Notes under the pieces: model-generated
What the model was told of the DNA's origin: nothing
The model's input: only the letters and a program-made list of their open reading frames with translations
Databases searched by the model: none
From: Bacillota bacterium
Lineage (GTDB): Bacteria; Bacillota; Bacilli; Tumebacillales; Effusibacillaceae
NCBI GenBank assembly: GCA_020059765.1
Contig: JAGVBM010000378.1
Span: forward strand, 1 to 7,467
Direction: 5' to 3'
DNA length: 7,467 bases
Part shown: in pieces, positions 1 to 5,854 of the stretch
How positions within the stretch are numbered: position 1 is the first letter of the stretch
Layout of the letters: the number at the start of each line of letters is the position of its first letter
Made by a program: the position numbers and the translations under genes

Positions 1-1059
1 GGCAATTCGTGTCAATGGCTTTTCGTGATCATCCCCGCGCAGCGGATCTTGATTTGTAATCTCGATTAACTCCGCAAGGGTATGCTGGCCATCGCCCACC
101 ACATGTGCCGGAATTCGCTCGCTGGCAGCCACTACGCGCCCGTCTATAACGAGAACCCGGTAGTTTTTTCCCTGCAGATACTCTTCCACCAGAACGGTTG
201 AGGAAAACTCCCGTGCGATATGATACGCGTGAATCACTTCGGACGACTTAACCAGTTTCATGGATACCCCTTTTCCTTGGCATCCGTCCAAAGGTTTGAC
301 GACGATCGGTTTGTTCACCTCATTCAAAAATGCAACCGCCGCTTCTGGGGAATGAACGATCCGACCCAGCGGGATAGGAATCGAAGCGCGTTCCAAAATG
401 CTTTTGGTCAATCCTTTGTCGGAGGCAATATCCACCGCAACTGCACGAGTTTGATCCGAAATGGTGGCTTGTACGTACTTGCGGTGGATCCCGTAACCCA
501 ATTGAATGAGACTTCCTTGATTCAGACGGATCCAAGGGATCCCGCGCCTGGACGCCGCGTTTACAATCGCTTGCGTGCTGGGTCCGAGTTCCGTTTGCGA
601 AGCAATTCGCTGCGCTTGTGCAATTCGTTCTGCAAGCGGAAACGGCTTTCTCTTGACCAAGGAATCCACCAGTTCCACAGCGGTACGCAGCAGATATTTG
701 GTTGCTTCCTCCGCTCGATACTCGACCACTACGTCATAGTTTCCGGGTGCGTCTGCATATAAGGTTTTTCCGAAATGGGCAGGAATTCCAGCCAATTCAG
801 TCAATTCCAGCGCGACATGCTCCACAATATGACCAAAATATGTACCTCCGTAAAGCCGTTCGATAAATCCGCCCGGTCGGCCTTTTGCGCAATGATGATC
901 ATGCACCCCCGGCAGCAACTGCAGCAACCGATCGATAAAACCAGGCACTTCGCAGCTTTCTTTTTCCGTTAATCCAGCCAAATACAGTTTCATTAACAGG
1001 ACCGGTTTATGATTGTAGATATTCGGACCCGATAGTGTCCGAATCTCACCAATTCTCAT
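1..1059 (-). CDS. cphA: Cyanophycin synthetase, N-terminal 353 residues (3' end cut by window edge)
   Basis: The product makes cyanophycin (multi-L-arginyl-poly-L-aspartate) from Asp, Arg and ATP in the cytoplasm. The frame is open from ATG at 1059 to the window edge, giving 353 of the usual ~870-900 residues; the rest of the ATP-grasp domain and the Mur-ligase-like domain would lie to the left. Visible are the N-terminal domain (about 1-160) with SGPN at 10-13, PGG at 62-64 and GHIVEHVALELTELAG at 76-91, then LGPST at 158-162, IQLGYG at 185-190, the ATP-grasp glycine-rich loop KPLDGCQGKG at 255-264, VEEY at 291-294, ERIPAHVVGDG at 314-324 and NQDPLRGD at 336-343. These match cyanobacterial CphA closely. 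GAGGAG at 1068-1073 lies 8 nt before the ATG, inside the end of cphB; the two genes are 4 bp apart and surely co-transcribed. The loop reads CQ where CphA proteins I remember have NH. Confidence 0.95.
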   Translation of the reverse strand, partial: MRIGEIRTLSGPNIYNHKPVLLMKLYLAGLTEKESCEVPGFIDRLLQLLPGVHDHHCAKGRPGGFIERLYGGTYFGHIVEHVALELTELAGIPAHFGKTLYADAPGNYDVVVEYRAEEATKYLLRTAVELVDSLVKRKPFPLAERIAQAQRIASQTELGPSTQAIVNAASRRGIPWIRLNQGSLIQLGYGIHRKYVQATISDQTRAVAVDIASDKGLTKSILERASIPIPLGRIVHSPEAAVAFLNEVNKPIVVKPLDGCQGKGVSMKLVKSSEVIHAYHIAREFSSTVLVEEYLQGKNYRVLVIDGRVVAASERIPAHVVGDGQHTLAELIEITNQDPLRGDDHEKPLTRIA

Positions 1060-1063
1060 TCTG

Positions 1064-1897
1064 TCAGCTCCTCGTTCTGTCTGCTTTCGCAGCATGTTCA
1101 TCAAGGATCGGTGTACGCTGCCGCAAATCAAATCGGTATCCGGCAGGGAGGATATGTAACGTGACTCCGCATAATGCCAAATCATCGTTTCTCGTTAGCT
1201 TGTCAAGGTTGGAAAAAGTTAATGCACCCGCGTCAATGACGGTTACGGCCCCGTTGCCGATGACTTCAAACTGATGATCTTGCACCAGTACAGCCGTGTT
1301 TTCGTCAATTCCCAGACCAAGATGATGAGGATACTTTGCAACGGCAGACAACAGGCGTCCAATCCTGCCTCGTTGTGCGAAGTGTTGATCGATGACCACT
1401 CCCTGGATAAATTCCATTCCCGGAGCCATCTCCACGATTCCAATACGAGGGTTGGTTTCTGCAACCCCTTCGATAATCATGGTATTGGACATCATCGATG
1501 CTCCTGCGCTGGTACCGGCCAAGACCATTCCAGCCTGATGCCGCATATGCAGGACGGTATCCACCTTGGTGCCGCCGAGCAAATTGGTAATGCGCACTTG
1601 GTCGCCGCCGGTAAAAAAAACGCCGGTCGCTTTTTCAATGGCTTTTACGGCACTTGACGCATTGGCGTTTTCACGGCTGGAAACGTCGAACGTTCGCACA
1701 TCTTCGACTCCAAGCCGATCAAACACTTCGACATATTCGGCCCCCACCTCCAACGGGAGTTCTGTCGCTACTGTCATCACAACAATTCGCGCCTCTGAAC
1801 CACCGGCCAATCGGACAAATTCACGGAGGATGGTACAATCCCCCTGTTTATCCTCGGCTCCACCGATAATGACCAACTGCCCCGGGGTTTGACTCAA
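1064..1897 (-). CDS. cphB: Cyanophycinase (peptidase family S51)
   Basis: This serine exopeptidase degrades cyanophycin to beta-Asp-Arg dipeptides in the cytoplasm. The 277 residues are normal full length for CphB. Family landmarks are all present: IIGGAEDK at 10-17, FTGGDQVRI at 95-103, the nucleophile elbow GTSAGAS at 128-134 with Ser130, DQHFAQRGRIGRL at 170-182 with His172, and GIDENTAVLV at 196-205 with Glu199. Ser130, His172 and Glu199 correspond by pattern to the Ser-His-Glu triad known for Synechocystis CphB, and Gln100, Arg176, Arg178 and Arg181 match its conserved binding residues, so the enzyme looks active. The start is TTG at 1897, chosen because GAGGAGG lies 9 nt upstream and the sequence begins directly at the first beta-strand. 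It is the first gene of a cphB-cphA pair, 121 bp downstream of sspF. I could not identify its promoter with confidence. Confidence 0.95.
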   Translation of the reverse strand: MSQTPGQLVIIGGAEDKQGDCTILREFVRLAGGSEARIVVMTVATELPLEVGAEYVEVFDRLGVEDVRTFDVSSRENANASSAVKAIEKATGVFFTGGDQVRITNLLGGTKVDTVLHMRHQAGMVLAGTSAGASMMSNTMIIEGVAETNPRIGIVEMAPGMEFIQGVVIDQHFAQRGRIGRLLSAVAKYPHHLGLGIDENTAVLVQDHQFEVIGNGAVTVIDAGALTFSNLDKLTRNDDLALCGVTLHILPAGYRFDLRQRTPILDEHAAKADRTRS

Positions 1898-1906
1898 CTC
1901 AATTTG

Positions 1907-1913
1907 CCTCCTC
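1907..1913 (-). promoter_or_regulatory. Strong ribosome binding site for cphB
   Basis: GAGGAGG on the minus strand, 9 nt before the TTG start of cphB. It fixes the non-ATG start, because no ATG or GTG lies in frame at a suitable distance. Confidence 0.75.
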
Positions 1914-1969
1914 GTGTGAAGTTCAATTTTCAGCTTGACCCATCCTCATTCCGAATATTCACGGCATCG

Positions 1970-1996
1970 AAACAAAACCAGGGCAATGCCCTGGTT
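1970..1996 (-). terminator. Rho-independent terminator of sspF
   Basis: On the minus strand, AACCAGGGC-ATT-GCCCTGGTT makes a perfect 9-bp stem with a 3-nt loop, followed by a T-rich tail (TTGTTT). It starts 22 bp after the sspF stop and lies upstream of cphB, so most sspF transcripts should end here and cphBA probably needs its own promoter or read-through. Confidence 0.85.
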
Positions 1997-2018
1997 GGGT
2001 ACGCCGCTTCGGAGTCCA

Positions 2019-2201
2019 TTACTGAGATTGTTTTGCCATGGCTTCCTCTGCAATTTCAATCGCCCGTTTCACCATGTTCCCCGCGTCTTTTGCCCGGATG
2101 TTTTCCCAACCTTCACGTTGGACGGTGTCATAAAAACCAAGGTCTTTGGCCAATTCCACCTTAAACTCCTCCGACATCATGCCGCGTCGACGGCGAGCCA
2201 T
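2019..2201 (-). CDS. sspF: Small acid-soluble spore protein, alpha/beta type, SspF-like
   Basis: A 60-residue DNA-binding protein of the spore core. Alpha/beta-type SASPs coat spore DNA, protect it, and are degraded by the germination protease GPR. KVELAKDLGF at 14-23 fits the family signature, including the E-L-A context in which GPR cuts, and DAGNMVKRAIEIAEEAMA near the C-terminus is almost the same as in B. subtilis SspF, as is the start (MxRRRG, MSEEF, FYDTV). The start is ATG 2201 because AAGGAGG at 2209-2215 lies 7 nt upstream; an in-frame extension to 2252 would run back towards the veg terminator and is not credible. The position after veg matches B. subtilis. Expression by sigma-G in the forespore is expected from the family, but I found no convincing sigma-G promoter in the short gap. 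It has its own terminator. Confidence 0.95.
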   Translation of the reverse strand: MARRRRGMMSEEFKVELAKDLGFYDTVQREGWENIRAKDAGNMVKRAIEIAEEAMAKQSQ

Positions 2202-2250
2202 GTGATCGCCTCCTTGTTGTAATGGCGTACAAATATAGTATTTACCGGAC

Positions 2251-2283
2251 AAAAATAAAAATGCCTCCGCTTCGGAAGCATTT
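2251..2283 (-). terminator. Rho-independent terminator of veg
   Basis: On the minus strand an 11-bp stem, AAATGCTTCCG-AAG-CGGAGGCATTT, with one G-T wobble, is followed by a run of T broken by one A (TTATTTTT after the stem). On the plus strand the wobble becomes a C-A mismatch and there is no T tail, so it acts on the minus strand. It lies 25 bp after the veg stop and makes veg a single-gene unit. Confidence 0.9.
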
Positions 2284-2308
2284 CCTTCAAGGCTTGCAGT
2301 TTCGGATC

Positions 2309-2587
2309 TCAGCCCTCTACATAAGTTACCCGAATATGTTCATTATCTCGAAAAACCGTAAGTTCAACTGTTTCCGTAAGTATATCTGCATAACTATAGG
2401 ATACACGCTTAAAAGAGTCCCCAGTTTGATCAAGTTTCACCACAAATACAGACGGGTATGTCTCTTCCAGCACTCCCATGCGCTCGATCGTCTTGCGGCG
2501 ACCACCGTTAGCCCTGAGCAAAATCTTTTCCCCGATGAATCCATCGAGGTTTTTCTTAATCTCATTGAGAGGGTTCTTTGCTGCCAT
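2309..2587 (-). CDS. veg: Veg family protein
   Basis: A small cytoplasmic protein of 92 residues. In B. subtilis Veg is made in large amounts during growth and is reported to promote biofilm matrix gene expression by countering SinR; its biochemical activity is not well defined. The core (LRANGGRRKTIER, ETYPSVFVVKLDQ, and FKRVSYSYADILTETVELT) is nearly the B. subtilis sequence; the last ~12 residues diverge, as is usual. The start is ATG 2587, with GAGGTGG at 2593-2599 5 nt upstream; a GTG at 2596 falls inside this binding site and is rejected. It sits between yabG and sspF as in B. subtilis, behind two tandem sigma-A-type promoters and ahead of a strong terminator. A high expression level is therefore likely. 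Confidence 0.95.
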   Translation of the reverse strand: MAAKNPLNEIKKNLDGFIGEKILLRANGGRRKTIERMGVLEETYPSVFVVKLDQTGDSFKRVSYSYADILTETVELTVFRDNEHIRVTYVEG

Positions 2588-2611
2588 CGACACCACCTCT
2601 TTCCATTGACA

Positions 2612-2640
2612 AGTATATCACTTGACATGGAGCGTGTCAA
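2612..2640 (-). promoter_or_regulatory. veg proximal sigma-A promoter
   Basis: TTGACA at 2640-2635, a 17-nt spacer, then TATACT at 2617-2612 on the minus strand. The predicted transcript start near 2605 leaves only ~17 nt before the veg ATG, with the ribosome binding site at its very 5' end. The same compact layout is known for the strong veg promoter of B. subtilis. Confidence 0.85.
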
Positions 2641-2652
2641 ATTAAGCAAATT

Positions 2653-2682
2653 ATTATAACAACGTCGATCAAATCCTGTCAA
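2653..2682 (-). promoter_or_regulatory. veg distal sigma-A promoter
   Basis: TTGACA at 2682-2677, an 18-nt spacer and a perfect TATAAT at 2658-2653 on the minus strand, 42 bp upstream of the proximal promoter. Both hexamers are full consensus. Confidence 0.8.
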
Positions 2683-2793
2683 TGGGGCTTTTGTCGCCAA
2701 TCCATAAATTTTCCGGGATTTTTGTGAATGAAGTCCTAATATTTTAAATTTTCCCTCTGTTTTGTTTTTTGATTTCCTCTCGTCCAGCCCTTT

Positions 2794-3654
2794 TCAGACT
2801 TCCGCCCGCGGCAGCCCCAATCGATATTTGCCCCTGGATTCAAGCCCTCCCAACCCGTCCGTACCGGTAATTGTCGATTGTACCAGATCATAAATATTAA
2901 TCGTTTGATTGATCGGAGTATAGGCTATTTTTTCCGCCACTAAAACAGGATCAAGGGCATGGATCAGGATTCGTTTCGGTGAAGAGGCAAAATTTGCACC
3001 TGCTTCCAACAACGCTTCATAATGGGATTGACAGGCACCCGCAAAAATAACCAGTTCATCCAAACTTCGCTCATACCGTCGCGCGACCTGAACCGCCCGA
3101 ATAAAGTTTTGGGTATTTCGGTAGTTATACACTTCTGAAAAATCCTGGCCTTTTCGAATCAGACCGTCGTGCCCTGTCAGGATCAGAATGTCCGGCTGAT
3201 AGGAATCAAAAAAATGCGGCAGAACCTCAGCCATCCGCTCTTCGCTCACATGGTGTCCATAGGCCGGCAACCCCAGTTCTTTGTAAAACAACATGCATTT
3301 GTTGAGATAAGTACCATCTCCGTCCAAGTGGAGCACCCTTCCGGGACGTTCGAAAAATTCCTTGCTGCCGCGGAGTTTTACACCGGAACGCAGCATTTGT
3401 TTTTCTTTATCCACCAAACGCCTCGTCCGGATGATCCGCAAACTTTCCGCTTCTTGCCGAGAATGTTGCAGCACGTAGGCCTGCCAGTCCTCGTCGGAAA
3501 CCCGCTCCAGATCATCAAACGGTGCATCTGCCAAAAGTCGCACTTCCATGCCCTTAATGGTGGCGGTCCTTGTGGAAGAGTCTGCATCAATTACGACAAA
3601 ACATACATCTTTTCCGTAAGATTTGCGGGCGACCCGGTCTCCAACTTTCCACAT
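2794..3654 (-). CDS. yabG: Sporulation-specific cysteine protease YabG
   Basis: YabG works in the mother cell late in sporulation, trimming coat and coat-linked proteins such as SafA and SpoIVA in B. subtilis; in Clostridioides difficile it also processes germination proteins. The 286 residues match B. subtilis YabG (290) along the whole length: VGDRVARKSY at 4-13, PGRVLHLDGD at 104-113, PDILILTGHDG at 154-164, and LVIFAGACQSHYE at 201-213, followed by GANFASSP and IHALDP. His162 and Cys208 are the expected catalytic pair. I prefer ATG 3654, because GGGGGA lies 6 nt upstream; ATG 3660 would touch that site directly and adds only two residues. A sigma-K-like promoter lies just upstream. No hairpin terminator is visible in the 206 bp before veg. 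Confidence 0.95.
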   Translation of the reverse strand: MWKVGDRVARKSYGKDVCFVVIDADSSTRTATIKGMEVRLLADAPFDDLERVSDEDWQAYVLQHSRQEAESLRIIRTRRLVDKEKQMLRSGVKLRGSKEFFERPGRVLHLDGDGTYLNKCMLFYKELGLPAYGHHVSEERMAEVLPHFFDSYQPDILILTGHDGLIRKGQDFSEVYNYRNTQNFIRAVQVARRYERSLDELVIFAGACQSHYEALLEAGANFASSPKRILIHALDPVLVAEKIAYTPINQTINIYDLVQSTITGTDGLGGLESRGKYRLGLPRAEV

Positions 3655-3680
3655 ACGCATTCCCCCAATCGTCGCTAGGT

Positions 3681-3708
3681 TATCGTATGTGCAATAGGCC
3701 GTACCGGT
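3681..3708 (-). promoter_or_regulatory. Sigma-K-type sporulation promoter of yabG
   Basis: On the minus strand, CATACGATA (3689-3681) fits the sigma-K -10 consensus CATANNNTA exactly and an AC at 3708-3707 lies 17 nt upstream as the -35 element. It also fits sigma-E (CATACANT) with one mismatch. Transcription would start near 3674, 20 nt before the yabG ATG. B. subtilis yabG is known to be transcribed by sigma-K, which supports the call. Confidence 0.65.
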
Positions 3709-3749
3709 GCTATGCGATCGTCGAATCTGCCCATGAATCAGTGAATCCT

Positions 3750-4694
3750 CTATTCATCGATCAGATGGCGGTGAAATTCCGTCAGCAATTCGTCAAATAT
3801 CACATCCAACCGACCTTGATTGCTGCGGTATCCGGCAAACAACGAATAGCCCCAGGTTTTCCCTTTTTTCAAGGAAGACACACTGCGAAATATATCAATC
3901 GCTTGTATGTTCAGCGCCATCTGCAGATCGTTGCGAAGATACATGCGTATTTCCACTTCATCCCCGTTGTGATATCCGACAATACTGGCGTCCGCTCCCA
4001 AATCCAGCAACGCACGGGCCGCATACGTCGGGATGTTGGTTTCTAGGTCTGCCATCAGGATGTGATAGCCTGCAAATGTTGCTTTTCTTGCGGACAACGC
4101 CGCATCAATGATGGCCCCTCGATCTTTGCGCTGATTGATCTCGTACAATCCCTGAATGTCTTCATACTCCAAGCCGCTGACTCGCAACAATTCACCAAAT
4201 GTCTGAAACGCTTCCGCATCCCCTTTGTGAAAATGAATCGTATCGGTCAGAATGCCGGCACACAGCGCCAATGCCATTTTCCGGTCAATGGGTGCATCTG
4301 CCTGCTTCAAGATTCGGTAGACCAGTTGACTCGTCGAGGATACCTCATCATAGAGAGCGGCTTCCGCCCGTTGCACCAATTGGTTGTTCGAGTGGTGATC
4401 GATGACCAGAAACCGAATCGGTTTGACCTCGCACAATTGAGCCATATGCGCCGTATCCACCACGATAATGTTTTCGTAATCACAGGTCGCCGGATTGTAT
4501 ACAACGGTCATTTCGAGTTCTTCAAGCAAACGATTGGTATGGTTCGCCACTTCTTGCGGCACGCCAATCGTACCGCCAATGTATCGGGACAACGCATAGG
4601 CAGCTCCAATCGCGTCACTGTCCGCTTGATCATGACAAAGAATCAGGTTGTTTCCGCCCTTAATCTCGACCATCTCTTCCAAAAATGACTTCAT
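3750..4694 (-). CDS. DHH family phosphoesterase (NrnA-like, divergent C-terminal domain)
   Basis: A soluble manganese-dependent phosphoesterase of 314 residues, the size of NrnA-type oligoribonuclease/pAp phosphatases. The DHH domain is complete: HDQADSDAIG at 21-30 (His21, Asp25, Asp27), VVVDTAH at 77-83 (Asp80), IDHHSN at 98-103 and ILTDTIHF at 148-155 (Asp151) supply the usual metal ligands. The C-terminal domain is DHHA1-like, but the glycine-histidine motif (GGHxxAAG in NrnA) reads WGYSLFAG at 281-288, so Tyr283 stands where the histidine is expected. The substrate is therefore uncertain: short RNA, pAp or another phosphodiester. ATG 4694 is preferred to the longer frame from 4751 because that extension overlaps the promoter; the ribosome binding site AGGATGG is weak. 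Its leader contains a perfect inverted repeat. It precedes yabG by 95 bp with no evident terminator between them. Confidence 0.85.
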   Translation of the reverse strand: MKSFLEEMVEIKGGNNLILCHDQADSDAIGAAYALSRYIGGTIGVPQEVANHTNRLLEELEMTVVYNPATCDYENIIVVDTAHMAQLCEVKPIRFLVIDHHSNNQLVQRAEAALYDEVSSTSQLVYRILKQADAPIDRKMALALCAGILTDTIHFHKGDAEAFQTFGELLRVSGLEYEDIQGLYEINQRKDRGAIIDAALSARKATFAGYHILMADLETNIPTYAARALLDLGADASIVGYHNGDEVEIRMYLRNDLQMALNIQAIDIFRSVSSLKKGKTWGYSLFAGYRSNQGRLDVIFDELLTEFHRHLIDE

Positions 4695-4714
4695 GTTGCA
4701 CCATCCTACATCTA

Positions 4715-4735
4715 GGGTCAAAAACCATTTGACCC
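4715..4735. repeat. Perfect 8-bp inverted repeat in the DHH gene leader (possible operator or hairpin)
   Basis: GGGTCAAA at 4715-4722 and TTTGACCC at 4728-4735 are exact reverse complements around a 5-nt spacer. The repeat lies between the putative promoter and the DHH start codon, about +13 to +33 from the predicted transcript start. No T-run follows on either strand, so it is not a normal terminator. It could be a repressor site or an mRNA 5' hairpin; I do not recognise a regulator for it. Confidence 0.6.
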
Positions 4736-4754
4736 CATATCTGAAACACACTTG

Positions 4755-4763
4755 ATTGTATCA
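4755..4763 (-). promoter_or_regulatory. Extended -10 promoter of the DHH gene
   Basis: TGATACAAT on the minus strand combines a TGn extension with a good -10 (TACAAT), 60 bp before the DHH ATG. No good -35 hexamer lies 16-18 nt upstream, which extended -10 promoters can do without. It falls between the transporter stop and the DHH gene. Confidence 0.45.
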
Positions 4764-4811
4764 TTCGGGCTTCGCAAATTACTACGATTTTCTTGTACTA
4801 TATGTTTAGAA

Positions 4812-5714
4812 TCAGGGAATGGTTCGAGCCCTTGTTTTGACAAGCGAGACTTGGGTCGCCAACAAGACACCGCCGATGACCATCATCGCTCCCGCCCCAT
4901 GCACCCAGCTGACCGGCTGTCCGATGACGACCGCGATCAACAATGTAAAAATCGGCACCAAATTAATAAAAATCGACGCTCGTGCAGCCCCTGCTTGCTG
5001 AACCCCCTGGTTCCACCATAAGAACCCCAAAACTGTAGCAAATACAGCCATATACATCCAGTCTGCCCAGACTCGGGCAGAAACCGTCATCATTTGGCCA
5101 AATCCATTTTGTGCCATCGTTACAACAGCCAAGGCAATCGTCCCGAGTACCGTGGACCAGGCAGTTGCCGTCAGCGGCGAAACATGCTGCATAACGCGTT
5201 TTCCCAGAATCGAGTAAGACGCCCAGCTTACAACAGCACCCAAGAGCAATATGTCCCCCGTCTGAAATTCGATGTGCCGAATAACGTCCCAGGATCCGTT
5301 GGAAATCACCAGCAAGACACCGCCGGCCGACAAGAGAAAACCCGCAATCTGTTTCCAGCCGATGGTTTCACGCAGGATCACGGTGGAAAACAAAAGAGTA
5401 ACGACAGGATTCATCGCGATCACCAGTGCGCCGTTGACAGCCGATGTACTTTGCAGCCCGACAAAAAAGAACGCGTTATATGCAAAGATCCCGGTCATTC
5501 CCAATAAGGCAAGGCCTAGCCAGTGCTTCCGCAGCGTATGCCAATCCAGTTTTTCCCGAATTGCCAGAATGAGCAACAACAGGATTCCGGCCAAACCAAA
5601 TCGAACCGTCGCGGTCAAAAAAGGGGATGCCATCTGGACCGCATCTCTCCCCGTATGAAAAGCACCCGCCCAAAACAAAGCGACTACCACCAATAGCCCG
5701 TATGTACGATTCAC
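4812..5714 (-). CDS. EamA/DMT-family transporter (10 TM segments)
   Basis: An integral membrane protein of 300 residues, the usual size for drug/metabolite transporter permeases of the RhaT/YdcZ/RarD type. Hydrophobic stretches alternate with short loops to give about ten membrane segments in two EamA repeats (roughly residues 6-137 and 150-292). FWAGAF near residue 14, the segment with NGALVIAMNPV near 94-104 and the second-half WASYSILGKRV and INLVPIF segments are typical of the family. Substrates in this family vary widely (amino acids, purines, other metabolites) and cannot be deduced. GTG 5714 is chosen: it puts the first membrane helix at the N-terminus and has AGGTG 5 nt upstream, whereas the frame extended to 5777 adds a charged segment without a binding site. 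It is divergent from psd and 117 bp before the DHH start, with no terminator seen, so it may be co-transcribed with it. Confidence 0.85.
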   Translation of the reverse strand: MNRTYGLLVVVALFWAGAFHTGRDAVQMASPFLTATVRFGLAGILLLLILAIREKLDWHTLRKHWLGLALLGMTGIFAYNAFFFVGLQSTSAVNGALVIAMNPVVTLLFSTVILRETIGWKQIAGFLLSAGGVLLVISNGSWDVIRHIEFQTGDILLLGAVVSWASYSILGKRVMQHVSPLTATAWSTVLGTIALAVVTMAQNGFGQMMTVSARVWADWMYMAVFATVLGFLWWNQGVQQAGAARASIFINLVPIFTLLIAVVIGQPVSWVHGAGAMMVIGGVLLATQVSLVKTRARTIP

Positions 5715-5789
5715 TAAGACACCTACTTTCCTTAACTTAAATTCTGGCTGCCGTCTGAAAATCCCTTCATTTTTCACTCAAGATTCGAC

Positions 5790-5818
5790 TTGCAAGGATG
5801 CCGACAGATCGATATATT
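5790..5818 (+). promoter_or_regulatory. Sigma-A-type promoter of psd
   Basis: TTGCAA at 5790-5795, a 17-nt spacer and TATATT at 5813-5818. Transcription would start near 5825, 15 nt before the psd ribosome binding site. TTGCAA is its own reverse complement. I found no convincing partner -10 for the divergent transporter gene. Confidence 0.6.
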
Positions 5819-5839
5819 GAAAGAATGCAATCGTGTTGC

Positions 5840-5848
5840 AAGGAGGAG
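5840..5848 (+). promoter_or_regulatory. Ribosome binding site deciding the TTG start of psd
   Basis: AAGGAGGAG is almost a full anti-16S match. TTG at 5855 follows AGGAGG by 8 nt. The ATG at 5798 lies 5' of the predicted transcript start, and ATG 5825 lies upstream of this site, so neither can use it. Confidence 0.8.
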
Positions 5849-5854
5849 ATCCTG

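Noticed and set aside
220..762. Plus-strand open frame of 180 codons inside cphA
   Set aside because: It is antisense to the well-conserved CphA N-terminal and ATP-grasp region, has no family resemblance and no good binding site.
1566..1892. Plus-strand open frames opposite cphB
   Set aside because: cphB on the minus strand carries all catalytic motifs; the opposite frames are low-complexity shadows.
2216..2250. Possible sigma-G promoter of sspF (CATTACA as a -10)
   Set aside because: No GHATR-type -35 lies 17-18 nt upstream, so I do not report it although sigma-G control is expected from the family.
3725..3748. Three GATTC direct repeats on the minus strand after the DHH stop
   Set aside because: The units are only 5 bp with uneven spacing and no array; chance level.
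5798..5854. N-terminal extension of psd from ATG 5798
   Set aside because: The -10 element of the psd promoter lies inside this extension and the strong ribosome binding site at 5840-5848 comes after it; Psd homologues start near residue 20 of the longer frame.
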